Source: Siphonodentalium dalli
Lineage: Eukaryota; Mollusca; Scaphopoda; Gadilida; Siphonodentaliidae
DNA: 64,000 bases
Reading direction: 5' to 3'
Assembly: GCA_032622095.1 (NCBI GenBank)
Contig: CP136068.1
Span: 116,361,509-116,425,508 of the forward strand
The position numbers were made by a program, and so were the translations under genes. Under the pieces are notes generated by a model, which ran no database searches, was not told the DNA's origin, and saw only the letters and a list, made by a program, of their open reading frames with translations. Below are positions 30,594 through 41,651 of the stretch, piece by piece (within the stretch, counting starts at the first letter, position 1; every line of letters starts with the position of its first letter).

Positions 30594-32706
30594 TCAGAAT
30601 CTTCCTGTGTCCAGAATGAATTTTTTAAAAGATTTAAATATGCGGCGCTTGTAGTTTTTGTTTAGATTGTCATCTCCACAAAGAAACAAAGTGTCAGTTA
30701 GTATAAAATTGTCAGGTAGACTATTTAAAAGTTCGCGGCGGGCGTGTTCGTATTGCGGGCATTGGAAAATAAAATGATACATGTCTTCAATCGCACCACA
30801 CACAACGGCCATTATCGGATATACAATTAGACAGTTTGTGACTATTTAAGTTACTACATTCAGTACGCAGGCGAGTATGAAGTATCTGAGCTCTTCGATT
30901 GTACGAGCAATAGTACCAAGGCTTATTTCGTTTACATTAATTTCTTTTTTAAACACGCCAAAATCAGATATGGATTTAGTTTCTTCTTCTAATGAATTCC
31001 ACAGAGAGGTGGTTTCTAGAATAAATGAATTGTCTGGGGACTCGATAGTCGTTCGCATTGCGAGTTTCCATGTTTGATTCGGATGCATCAGATACATGAG
31101 CGGGGAGCAAATTGTTCAGGTAGTTAGGGGCTTTGCCTTGTATTTCTTTTGTGGAATGGGTATAATCTGGATTTTTGGCGTCGTTTGCTTAAAAGTTCCC
31201 ATCCAGTTTCTTCTAACAGGGTTTCAAAACTGGCTGATCTTGTTACGCCTGTTACTATGCGTGCTGCATTTTATGTTCAATGAATCCGTGATATTACAGT
31301 TTCCCTAATAACTGCTCACATATTCAAGTATATGTCTATAACCGTGGTGACATAACCCGTGTTGACATAACATTTTTCCAAAGTAGCTCTATCGACAACG
31401 AATTTGTATTGCCTAAGTACTGACAGCTTCTGCCATGCAATGGCACACACAGTATCAATTTGGGTTGTTCATGGTCCGTTTTCGTTGAGTGTTATACCGA
31501 GATGCTTGTGTTTGGCTGACTACCTCCATGGGCATATCGTTCATATAAAGCGGGTCATGTACGAGTGGGAACGTTTTTCGAGATATACACATACTTTCAG
31601 TTTTTAATATATCGAGGCTATATCAACAATGTCATTAATGTTGATTAAATATAGAATAGGACCAAGGACAGAGCCTTGGGGCACTCCTTCATTTAAGGGC
31701 TTCAATTCCGATGATTCTGATCCCAACCCAACTCGTTGTTCTCTGCCCGTAAGGTACTATCATCCAACCAAGTAAGTCCCGGCGTATGCCCATTTCTTTC
31801 AACTTATGCACAATGCCGACGTGCAAAACTTTGTCAAACGCCTTACTTATACCGAAGAGAAATCTAACATCAAGGCCGTTATCCAATGATTCACCAAGTA
31901 TGTGAGAAATTTCAGTCATTTGGTTTGATGTAGAACCGCCCGAGAGGTTACCCGATTGAAACCTTGTTAGCACTTTGTTTGTAGTAAGAAATTTAACACA
32001 TTTCTCGTATACTTTCCCTAGACAGCTCAGACGAGATATAGGCCAAAAGTTCCCTGGATCAGAACGGTATCCCTTCTTGAAAAATAGGTACAACGTTTGC
32101 TATTTTCCACTCTAGGAAAAAAGTTGTTCATGAACATTCTAAAGACAATATATAGGGGTTTAACTATGCTAAGGCATTTGTTTTTAGAATGAGTGGGCTA
32201 ATGTTGTCATAACCAACATGCTTTATCACTATGTAGGTTTTAAGTACCTCGATAATATCGTCTTCTGTAATTCTAACAGTATCGAACGTCGCAGAAATAG
32301 GTTTTGGTTGGGATTTAAAGGGTCAGATTCGGAATCATCAACCAATGAAAGGCTGCAGAAGTAGTCATTTAAGACTTTTGCTTTTTCGTAATTATTCGAG
32401 TCTTTTAGTCCTTTCTGTTCTAGAGGAGGAATATCAGTTTTGGAGTTTCGGCTTTTCAATTTTGTCATCGGTTAGAATAACATCACTTAATGTTTCTGAG
32501 TGCTCTGTAAAATTAGTAATGTGTTTTATTATTTGTTTCATGCCAAACTTGGAGCATATTCCTTTGATATGTCCACATGAAAGTGAATATTGTTTTTCAT
32601 TTAAATCGCCCACAAACATATAGAACATATACATAATTCCAATGAGTATCTTTGTTGCCGTATGTATGTGGTATAAATTCAGTCCAAATGCATTCAAGGT
32701 CATCAC
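30594..32706 (-). pseudogene. Decayed LINE ORF2 (linker, reverse transcriptase, C-terminus)
   Basis: On the minus strand from 32706 the frames give SKFGMKQIIKHITNFTE...LSDVILTDD (end of the endonuclease), then the linker (NYEKAKVLNDYFCSLSLVDD). The reverse transcriptase follows at 31689-32093: FFKKGYRSDPGNFWPIS, RFQSGNLSGGST and FGISKAFDKVLH. Further down, decayed palm sequence continues to about 31380. 30846-31097 gives WNSLEEETKSISDFGVFKKEI, and 30594-30812 gives CGAIEDMYHFIFQCPQYEHARRELL, the C-terminal Cys/His motif. Many stops and frameshifts. The ADD motif is not recoverable. This is a long but dead copy. Confidence 0.7.
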
Positions 32707-32816
32707 GTTCTATGTCAAGTCGATGTTTGTCTGTATAATAGTTCCGTGCTTATGTACGCTATTACTCCCCCAAGTTTCCCCATACCCGCGGAAACCTAAC
32801 ACTAAAAAATGGGATG

Positions 32817-33130
32817 AGAATATATCCGAATATTTCTATGGACTGTGGAACAAGAAATTTAATTTACTGTATCGTCTGCCATGAATGTTCAGAAGGTTAC
32901 GTCGGCGAAACGGGCAATACTCTGCGAGAAAGAACGAGAATTCATAAGAAGCAAATTAAACCAGAATATTGAAAAATTCCGCTCAGTGAGCACTTGGATG
33001 AATGCGGGGGTGGGAATTTTTCGATTTTCCCGTTCCAAAAGCTACAATCCGACAGCAAAATACTCAGAAATCAAAGAGAAGACTTTTATATGAAACATTT
33101 CAAGTGTAAACTTAATGTACTCAGTAAATC
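32817..33130 (+). pseudogene. Penelope-like element fragment: GIY-YIG endonuclease domain
   Basis: One frame from 32817 reads NISMDCGTRNLIYCIVC, HECSEGYVGETG, TLRERTRIHKK, a TGA stop at 32970, then KIPLSEHLDECGGGNFSIF and LRNQREDFYMKHFKCKLN without a frame change. The LIYxIxC...GYVGETG spacing is the GIY-YIG core, Arg in TLRERT fits the catalytic arginine, and the (S)EH position fits the following helix. The Cys-rich GIY-YIG type is found at the C-terminus of Penelope-like retroelements. No reverse transcriptase is seen upstream, so this is a 5'-truncated remnant with one stop. A host GIY-YIG gene fragment is less likely. Confidence 0.65.
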
Positions 33131-33274
33131 AGTAAATGACGTTTTCTTTAAATTGTGTTATTTACCTACGCTGTGACGCCACAATCATTGTCTTCTATTG
33201 AAAAGTGGCCTATAGACACTTTATTTAAATGAATTATTTTCTACATAATGTCTTACATCAATCTTGGACCATAT

Positions 33275-33600
33275 ATATATATTGCTTGTTGCTCTCATAA
33301 ATAGTGATAATAATATATTTATAGTACTAGATTTATTCTATGTGGTCAAGTTAATGGGTGTTGTGTTATTAATTCTTATCAGCCCCAAGAGGAATTAAGC
33401 AATCTAAGAACTTTCTGACGAACATCGACAGGTTCCTGACGAATATACTCAGTCTCAACTAGTGACTCTTTCGCACTTAAGTAGAATGTGGTATTCATCG
33501 CCCAGTTCTAAATTACAGAGGGTACATTGCCGTTCCGAGTAGTTAACATTATACCATGAGCTATGTAATTGACGTCAGGTTTTCCGCTATGATGATAACA
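33275..33600 (-). pseudogene. LINE ORF2 C-terminal remnant and 3' UTR, copy 1
   Basis: The minus strand gives WYNVNYSERQCTLCNLELGDEYHILLKCE, then stops. This is the C-x2-C...H-x4-C motif typical of LINE ORF2 ends (compare the intact LINE at residues 1099-1117). The downstream 3' part continues to about 33275. A close copy lies at 36305-36600 in the same orientation. Confidence 0.6.
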
Positions 33601-33966
33601 CGTCTTGGTCGGCTGTCGTTGGGGCGGTCGGTTGTTTTCGTCTGTTGAGGCTATTGTTTTGTAGATTCATCTTGTGTGCTTCTTTTCTTGGCTGGTGAAA
33701 AGATCGGGCTGACGAGCTCCGGTGGCATTGATTTTCCGTCTCTTGTTTCTGCTGAATACCATGGCACATTTTGCGTTTGTTATGTCGGAGTCTGCCTGGT
33801 TGGTGGTATATTTCGTCATCTGGAGAACAGATATTCTATTGAAAGGATCCACTTCGTACTCGATAAGCCGTAATCGTACGACGTTGGAAGCAACTCAATC
33901 ATACTTTCTACAAATAAACTCAAGTAAACTCATCAACGTCAACTAACATTTTAAAGATATACTTAC

Positions 33967-34117
33967 GATCAGTTAATAACATTAATTGAATCATTGCATG
34001 CAACCTGGGCAAAATAGCTGTGTTTATAGGCAAAACGATTAAGTGACCCCTCTCGACTGGCAACTCGTTTGGGTAATCCACAAGTAATAGTAAAATGAAT
34101 AAAAACGTTAATTTCAA
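33967..34117 (-). CDS. Tentative first exon with signal-peptide-like start
   Basis: On the minus strand an ATG at 34117 opens MKLTFLFILLLLVDYP, a short basic N-terminus followed by a hydrophobic stretch like a signal peptide. The frame stays open for 50 codons to a consensus donor (GATC|GTAAGT) at 33966. No second exon, homology or promoter could be recognised, so this may be chance in AT-rich DNA. Confidence 0.15.
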
Positions 34118-34492
34118 ATTTATAAATTATACTGATATGTATAGAGCAGTGATCATATATATATATTTTTTTAATTTGTCTCTATGTCTTGTTTCCTTTT
34201 TCATTCCATAAATTTAACCTTTAATTCATCCATGCCTCTGTTTTCCACTTCATATTTTCTCTCCCACATCTCGATCTCTATTTCCACTACGCATATATTG
34301 TTCTTTTCGGAGATGGCTCCATATAAGCGCCTGGTGTCACATCCTCTTCTCTCTGACTTACCATACTTTAGTATATATATATGAACATCATCTTGTAAAG
34401 TTTAGTATACATCTGGGATACAAAATAAATAGTGTTTACACCAACAATTCAATTCCGAAATCTATAGTCGTAATCAGAACTAAGGACAAATT

Positions 34493-34870
34493 GTGGTGAA
34501 CTATTGTTTCGTATGTCCCGAACATCAGACTCAATGCGTATGGCTTTTCTACAGACTTAGAACAAAAGGCGTCACGGTATATAATATCACTGAGCTCATA
34601 AAAGGTACACCAAGCATTAGTATTAACAAAAACAAAATACTATTTCCAGAAGTTCAGAAATATATAGTTGCTACAAACCGCTTTACCAATTAATTTACCA
34701 TTTTAGTACCCAAATCTACAAAACTAACTAACGCATCTTTCTAAGATTCATCTGGTAACACACAAAACAATCTAAACATAGTTTTACTATCTTGTTATTA
34801 TTATGTTGTGTTGCAATTGTATGGGGGAGCTACCTAAGTTGTTATAACGTGTGCCCCAATCCTAAGTGAT
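34493..34870 (+). pseudogene. LINE ORF2 C-terminal remnant and 3' UTR
   Basis: The frame ends with FYRLRTKGVTVYNITELIKG, then INKNKILFPEVQKYIVATNRF and a stop. It aligns with the end of the LINE fragment at 42990-43172 (YHSLHREGLKL...MVQHFITETKSF). Both are followed by an untranslated tail with GTGCCCCAATCC about 150-270 bp on (34850-34862; 43441-43455). This is a severely 5'-truncated copy of that family. Confidence 0.5.
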
Positions 34871-34879
34871 ACCATAACA

Positions 34880-36300
34880 TATGTTTAAATTAATGGCTGT
34901 CGAATTTTGAGTAAAAAAATGTGGTAGTGTGGAAAACGTATGTCAAAAAGTTGAAGACATGGATCGAAAAGTACTACACTGTGCCAAAATGTCTTCACAA
35001 CCTTATCGGGAATTACAAAGCCATAAAAACTCTTTTCCCTGCCAATCCAGATTCAAAGAAAGAAATGGTTTTCCGTGAAAGATGGAATATGATAGAAAAT
35101 CTTCTTAAACAACCAACACTCTAAAAAATAATTTTGTAGATTTTAAAAAGGCGCTTATCCCTCAAAAGTTAAACCCTAAATGGTAATTGATAGAGCAAAT
35201 ATAGTAACTGAATTCTACATCATATATCACAGCGTGGTGTATGGAAATGTGTCTGGGGGGCACTCACTCTGCCTTCTGACCTCCCTCCTAGGATATAACG
35301 CAATCGGTGTCAAGGATTTATGCGAGCCGGTTGTGCGTGGGCTAGGATGGGGTTTGGAAGTCTCTGGGAGTGGTCCCCGACTACTTTTGCCAAATTACTG
35401 TGATCCCAGGCATTCCACAAATGAGACAAACCTAGGCATAAAATAATTGTTTTAGATTCTACCCCCCCCCCAAACACTATTTGGGAGATATAACTCACCC
35501 TGGACAATATAAACACATTGGGGGCCTTATGATCAGTCGTGCATTTCAGATCTCGCGTGGCGTGGCCAAACGTTAACACCGAGGCATATATAGGGAAAAC
35601 ATTTATTTCCTTCTAAGCATAAAGTATGTCACATGCATATGTTCATGTATTCGTGGGGAATTGTTATGTTAATTTAATCTTTAATCCTAGTACCTGTACT
35701 TCCTCGTTACTGATTCACTTTCGGTTGAACACGTCGCTAAGTATTCGAATTACATTTGTGATGCATGTACCTTTGGTTTGAACTCCACCAATGTAACAGA
35801 CGTAATTCATACGAATATATGAAACGAATATCAACTTGTCCAACCTGCCGCTCCCAATCCAAATCAATCCCAGTGCGACCAAACTGAAAACGAACACACT
35901 TTACACATATCCCACTGCAATAAACTGTTTATATATCTTTAGCGCCACCCATACCTATGTACTGCATCGTCCATGTCGAGTCATCATCATTGAGAATAAA
36001 GAAACTTTGAATTTTAAACCTGATCAAGCATGAGCTAACACCCATAATTAGTATGCATGCGCATGATCACTGTCGCCGATGTTTGATCTATCGATAGTGG
36101 TAATATATACTGCGCATCATCAGTACATCCTTCCACTACAATCCGTACACCATCACAAGCGGCTGGTGAGTAGCTCTTTTGTAACCATTTCCAATTTTAT
36201 TCTGGTCATCATATAGCGATAATACCGACTATTTCAAAAATGAAATCCATATAGATATATGCAAGCGCATGCGTTATAATATAATAGTGTATATTAGAAA
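34880..36300. other. No gene recognised; open frame 34921-35124
   Basis: The frame 34921-35124 (+) reads MVVWKTYVKKLKTWIEKYY...LLKQPTL, basic and aromatic-rich, with no domain I recognise. Frame 35180-35446 is likewise unrecognised. A C-run of about 10 lies at 35461-35470. The rest is unremarkable. Confidence 0.3.
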
Positions 36301-36304
36301 ATAT

Positions 36305-36600
36305 AGTACTTTTTATTCTTGTTGCTCTCATAGATGGTGATAATAATATATCTATAGTAATATAGTTATTCTATGTGGTCAAGTTAGTTGTGGTTGTGTT
36401 ATTAATGCTGCTCAGACCCAAGAGGACTTAAACATTCTAAGAAATTTCTGAAGAAAAGCGACATGTTCATGGCGAATATATCTCAGTCTCAACTCGTGAC
36501 TTTTATAATGTGGTACTCATCGCCCAGTTCTAAATTACAGAGGGTACATTGCCGTTCCGGGTAGTCAATATTATACCATGAGCTATGTACTTGACGTGAT
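36305..36600 (-). pseudogene. LINE ORF2 C-terminal remnant and 3' UTR, copy 2
   Basis: The minus strand gives WYNIDYPERQCTLCNLELGDEYHI, then degenerates. The nucleotide sequence is about 85-90 percent identical by eye to 33275-33600, including the TACAGAGGGTACATTGCCGTTCC block. It ends just before the inverted-repeat element at 36677. Confidence 0.6.
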
Positions 36601-36676
36601 ATCACCCATTTTCGTGGCATATAGTTATGAGCGACTTATGCGGGAAATTTTGCTCTTTCTTCTTGTCCGTTCTTAA

Positions 36677-37606
36677 TAGTCCAAGTCTTCTCGTACTAAA
36701 ACTAGCTAAGATTTTGGGATGGAGATGCTAGTGTTTAGTCCGAGTTCCAGGCCCATGCATTTCTATGACACGAGTTACGCCCAGGATATGTGGCGGGAAT
36801 CTGTGGTGTATTTTACTCGATTTACCTAACAAAGCAATACATGATGCTATATACATCGGAAAGAGTGACATCTTATGGTCATAATGGTGTATAATAATCT
36901 AACTTTAATGTTAAATTACACATAGAATATTCCGGTTGATTGCCACAAACATCGTTGTTTTTTCTGTTTGTTTACTTAACTGAAAGCCGAACTCATGTTC
37001 CGAAGAACTTCGGCATTGTCCGGTGTTTGTTTTGGCCGAGACGAATTTCGATACAAACAAAATGGCGGCCCCCATGATATTCTAGTGGTCATTGTGTTTA
37101 CACTGTTTTAAACTGTGAGACGGTTATAATTCCCGTAATTTATTTAATGTATTACATTTATATCTTCAATATGTATTTAATCTATGTATTTATTTATTTA
37201 TTGTCACGTATAATTACGATTACAATGGAGAATTCATCGTGCGTGGTTGATTGAAAATCTACGGAATATTTCACCGGAAAATGCCGAACGCAGTTCGCAA
37301 GGTCAACTGAGTTCGCATACTTTAAAATATATGTAAACACTGCGGCAAAAGTTTCTTTTCACATTAAATTACCGCTTTCAATTCACAACCGATGTGGGTT
37401 TCAGATCAAATAGCATGTCTTCTGCGGAAACTATCCGTTTATTGTAGCAATTGTGATATTTTATTTCATATAATTGTGGTTTTATTTGAGCGGGTCACTA
37501 ACGCTTAAGTCGTGTCATAGAAATGCATGGGCCTGGAACTCGGACTAAACACTAGCATCTCCATCCCAAAATCTTAGCTAGTTTTAGTACGAGAAGACTT
37601 GGACTA
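36677..37606. mobile_element. hAT-like non-autonomous element, ~110-bp terminal inverted repeats, 8-bp duplication
   Basis: Left end TAGTCCAAGTCTTCTCGTAC and right end GTACGAGAAGACTTGGACTA begin near-perfect inverted repeats that extend inward about 105 bp, to the word CATTTCTATGACACGA and its complement. The flanks carry GTTCTTAA at 36669-36676 and at 37607-37614, an 8-bp target duplication. TAG-starting ends with 8-bp duplications fit hAT. The unusually long inverted repeats are atypical, and a Mutator-like origin is the alternative. The internal ~700 bp is noncoding. Confidence 0.78.
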
Positions 37607-37779
37607 GTTCTTAATAGATTTGTTTTATCTATCATCGTAGTTACATGTACGAGAAATGAATTCTGGTTCCAAATTGCTGAGAAAGATGCACCCGCACATG
37701 TTCTTAACATTGAAAAAAACGTACACGAGATAATCGAATCTAGTTTAGTAGCAGAGCAACATGTTGCGTGACATTTCCT

Positions 37780-37945
37780 GCCAAGTCGGTCGCCATGGCA
37801 ATACCATATTAACACACTTTTACAATTTACGTGTACATGTGGCTAAATGTGGCTATTTTGTGAAGATACCAATAACATTAACAGGAACATATAATTCAAA
37901 TGGGTAACTGACAGGTAAACAAGCTGCTTGTATAAAACGACTAAC
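37780..37945. repeat. Dispersed repeat (second copy at 40075-40215)
   Basis: GGTCGCCATGGCAATAC, TTAACACAC, TTACGTGTACATG, CCAATAACATTAACA, CATATAATTCAAAT and TAACTGACAGG recur in order at 40088-40190 with small differences. No coding potential. Confidence 0.5.
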
Positions 37946-38865
37946 CATGTTTTGGCTAAATTGACAATTTGCAACCCCAGAGCAGACCATGAAAGAGCGA
38001 ATGGTGTCCGTAAAATGCTTACTCTGTCCGATAGAACTATCATAGAAGTATTTGAAATAGTAAAAAGTTATCATAGCAATTCAAAATATTTTCTTACAAG
38101 TGCATATATAACACAATTCGTGGTGGGGAAAATTGTGCTATTTTCCTTTAACCGAACACACGGAGTTAGCCTGCACTGACAATCATGTTATGTGTCCAAA
38201 TTGCTTCTTTTTATGAACTGTTACGGCATTGTAACCAGCATATAATCGTGCAAATAGGTTCACAATTGACCTATAATATTCACATAATTATGTTCATAAT
38301 GGAATATTGGAATCTGAAATAAGCCAATAATGGACTCTTGTTACACGCTTGTTCCCAGAAGTACAGTGTTATTGCTGTTCCATATTTACAAATACGTATG
38401 GAACGTACGTTCCATACGCATCTCGTTGACGTGAAATTACGTTCGCCTCAACCATGTGACCGGAACTGTAAAATAAAAGCATCATCACACATGACAAAAC
38501 ATGTGCCTAAGTAAACCTTCTAAGTCTGTGTTTTTAATGCACGGATTCTAGGACGCGAAGCGGGTAATAAACACAGAACGACACGAATTCACACTTAAAA
38601 ATTGGCTCTTTCTCAGCAGAGAATGAGGTCCCCAGGGGGTGAATTTGGTAATGCTAGCCCGCTGTGTGGAACAGCGTCACTAAATTCACCCTGCAAATGA
38701 CACACTATTTCAAGGCTTGCAGATACTTATTTTCCTATTTCAGACCCTCCTACAACAAAAGAAATCGAGTACAGCTACACAAACAAACTTTCTTATATAC
38801 ATGTACATGTATTCAAAAGTTGAACTGTCAAAATAAAATTAAAAAAACACAACAACCGTATAAAT
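37946..38865. other. No gene; 24-bp perfect palindrome at 38395-38418
   Basis: CGTATGGAACGTACGTTCCATACG is a perfect palindrome. AAATAGGTTCACA and CATAATTATG words at 38255-38340 belong to the CATATAGG dispersed family. No coding feature is supported. Confidence 0.45.
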
Positions 38866-39062
38866 TTATATTAAAGGGGTACTGTACACTAAATCCGGCC
38901 ATTTATAGGACCATCTCCTTTTAATCTCAACAGAATATATGCAACAAATGAATGAATTAGAGCCATGGATTAGTGCAAAATATACTCATGTGCTCAATGA
39001 ACGATGCAAACAACATGGTAATTATAATGAAAAAGAATTTATGACCGTTTAATCATTTTCAT
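38866..39062. repeat. Left half of the dispersed element seen at 1-152
   Basis: It begins AAAGGGGTACTGTACACTAAAT...GGACCATCTC (the inverse of the right end of the window-start copy) and continues through TTAGTGCAAAATATACTCATG...GGTAATTATAATGAAAAAG. The right inverted end is missing, so this copy is truncated near 39062. Confidence 0.5.
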
Positions 39063-40384
39063 TATAATTCGTCGTTGTTATGACTCGCACAATGGAATTT
39101 TCGTTATTACGCTCGTTGGGGTCACCGATTGTGAGGGGTGTGGAAACAATCGAATTTTCAGCTAGATGGCTCCAAAATTGCGTTTTAACTGTCAAAAAGT
39201 CTCGAAAATGTATAATTTCGATCATAAGGAACCGTCACAAATCAGTCAAGAACCATCACAAACCGGCGATAGAACGACTTCCGATGTAACAGTTCCTACA
39301 CAGTGAGTTGTACCAGTGACTGTCTTGATATATAGTATGAAGCGTTAAACTTACTGTCGTTCGGCATGTTACATCCATATATTGGTGTCACTCCGCGCGT
39401 TTAATACATATAAAATCCGCTTTGCGTTTTACTCGTCTGCCTTCAACCTACATGTATAAATGAATATACATAAAAAATACTCAAATAAAGGCTAAGTGTT
39501 CGGCATTTCGCCCATTGATATCTCGCTTAATACATAAGTATCAGCTAGTTATATATCCTGTAATCCTCCAAAGTGTTTAGAACATATAACTATAGTATCA
39601 TTAGCTTGGTGCATACTTAATTGTAAGGATTGTAGCCATTGTCGGCGAAAGCATGATTTTTCCTACACTTACACATTCCATATAGAAGTGTGGAATACGA
39701 AACTTGTAGAAAAGGGAACTAACATAAACCTGAAATAACCGAATGAGTAGCCAACTCTATGGGGGAGATTGGATATGCCTGCGTGGAACGATCTTGTTTT
39801 GTTTGAGGTATATGTAACTCTGACTTTTTTTTAAAGGAATGTATCTATATACAAAACAACCTGGGGATGGAGTCATTCATGTGACTGTAAGTAGCTGACA
39901 ACGCCTGACTTTTGAAGTCATAAGTTCCAATATAAAGCTCCCTGATATCTTCAAAAGGCATTATACACGATACAGCTTGTTCTAACCAACCGCCTATTGT
40001 TTGCACATTTGTCTCAAAGTTGGGCCGATATCTATAAACGTGTATGTTTGGCAACGTAAAACCACGTGACTATTCCCACCAATGTGATCGCCATGGCAAT
40101 ACATGTACCATAGTAACACACGTTACAAGCTACGTGTACTTATCTCTAAACCAATATCATTAACATATAATTCAAATAAATAACTCACAGGGAATAATCG
40201 GCTTGAACCCGCGGTATATTTATTTATGCCATGATCACGTACATGTACTCTACTAGAGTATTAACGGTCATTGTGAAAAAGTTAATCACCACTGTGTGTA
40301 TAAAGGCCCACTATGGGTATAAACGTTTCTCGTGCATTTTAAACAGGATTGATTGATTGTCAGAAATATAAATATTTAGAACTG
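39063..40384. other. No gene; holds the 40075-40215 dispersed repeat
   Basis: Only the partner of the 37780 repeat is identifiable. Short open frames have no recognisable products. Confidence 0.4.
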
Positions 40385-40545
40385 ACTAGTTTGCAATCAT
40401 ACTATAAATCGGATAAAAGTAGTACAAGAATAGATAATAAATAGCAACTAAAGAATACTAAATTTACCAAGGATCCACATCGAAATATGTAAAGTAGCTT
40501 TTAAAATAAGATTTTGCAGTGATAATGTATTTATAATATTTGATG
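40385..40545. repeat. Dispersed repeat, copy 2 (partner of 4465-4625)
   Basis: Shares GCAATCATACTATAAA, AAAGTAGTACAAGAATAGATAATAAA, AAGGATCCACATCGAAATATG and TATTTATAATAT with the first copy, with scattered substitutions. Confidence 0.55.
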
Positions 40546-41640
40546 AATCGTGCATGAACCTTCATTTTCATGACAACAGCGTCACGTTAGAGAATTCTAA
40601 CCCGCACCATTATCTTTCGCGTAAAAAAGTTACCCCTGTTAAGACACCTTTGGTTCCATCTAAATGGTCCCGCGTGAATTTCTATAGAACAGACAGACGA
40701 TTCACAAATATAGATATATAGCATTCATTACTGCAGGTGTATATGCAGTTACTGTCCCAGGTGAATGTTTGAGTTAATGCTCAACGTGTCGCCATCGACA
40801 GTGATTGAGATCCTCAGTCGGTAACTTTCACGATAGTGACTCAGTTTGGGCACGAGAAAATGGTGGTAGGGTTTTCCCCACACAGATTTTTCGAAAGCAC
40901 GTATAGTTCACATAAAGTTATTATAGTGGAGGTGTTTATTTTCGATTGATGTGGTCATATTGTTGCTGTTTATTGATAAGGAAACTTATTGTTATTTCTA
41001 TAAAGAGGTTGTTCGAGGTTCAATTTCAATTATGATGGGACAATTATTGTTGTAATTTGCATTGTCCCTCTAAGTATTGACCTACCGTTTTCAGTACACA
41101 GTTCATTGATGTGTCTACTGTAAATATATTTCCTTTTTTTTGGAGAAAAATGAGGTAAAACATTCCCCTCAATATTCAAACGCTTATAGCGTGATAAAGC
41201 TACTTGGTGGTATTTCAAAATTGTCAAACCTCACAACTTCATTCTTCTATATAATGACTAATGAGTAATGACAAATGACTTTTTGGCAGAATTATTGACG
41301 AAAATGTGTTTATCAGTTATTAATTGGGCGAACGAAGGATTCCTTGTATAAATATTTGCGAACATATATTTCAGATGTCGTATTCTACGAAAGGGTACAT
41401 ATTATGTATTCGAAGAATCCGACATAACTAGTTGAATCATACATTCTTTGAACGTTGTAGTGGTTGATCAGAAACATGTCAATTTGAAGTAGTGGAATAA
41501 GTATTTGATTGAACATATTTATTGTGACCCACAAATGTATATACAAATTACACATATTATTATACACATAGATAGTTGTGTGGAATAAGTAATGTAGATA
41601 ACATATCCTTAAATGGGTACTGTACTCAAATGTTGTTGGT
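40546..41640. other. No gene recognised
   Basis: Nothing supported on either strand. Confidence 0.4.
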
Positions 41641-41651
41641 GGTTTCTATAG

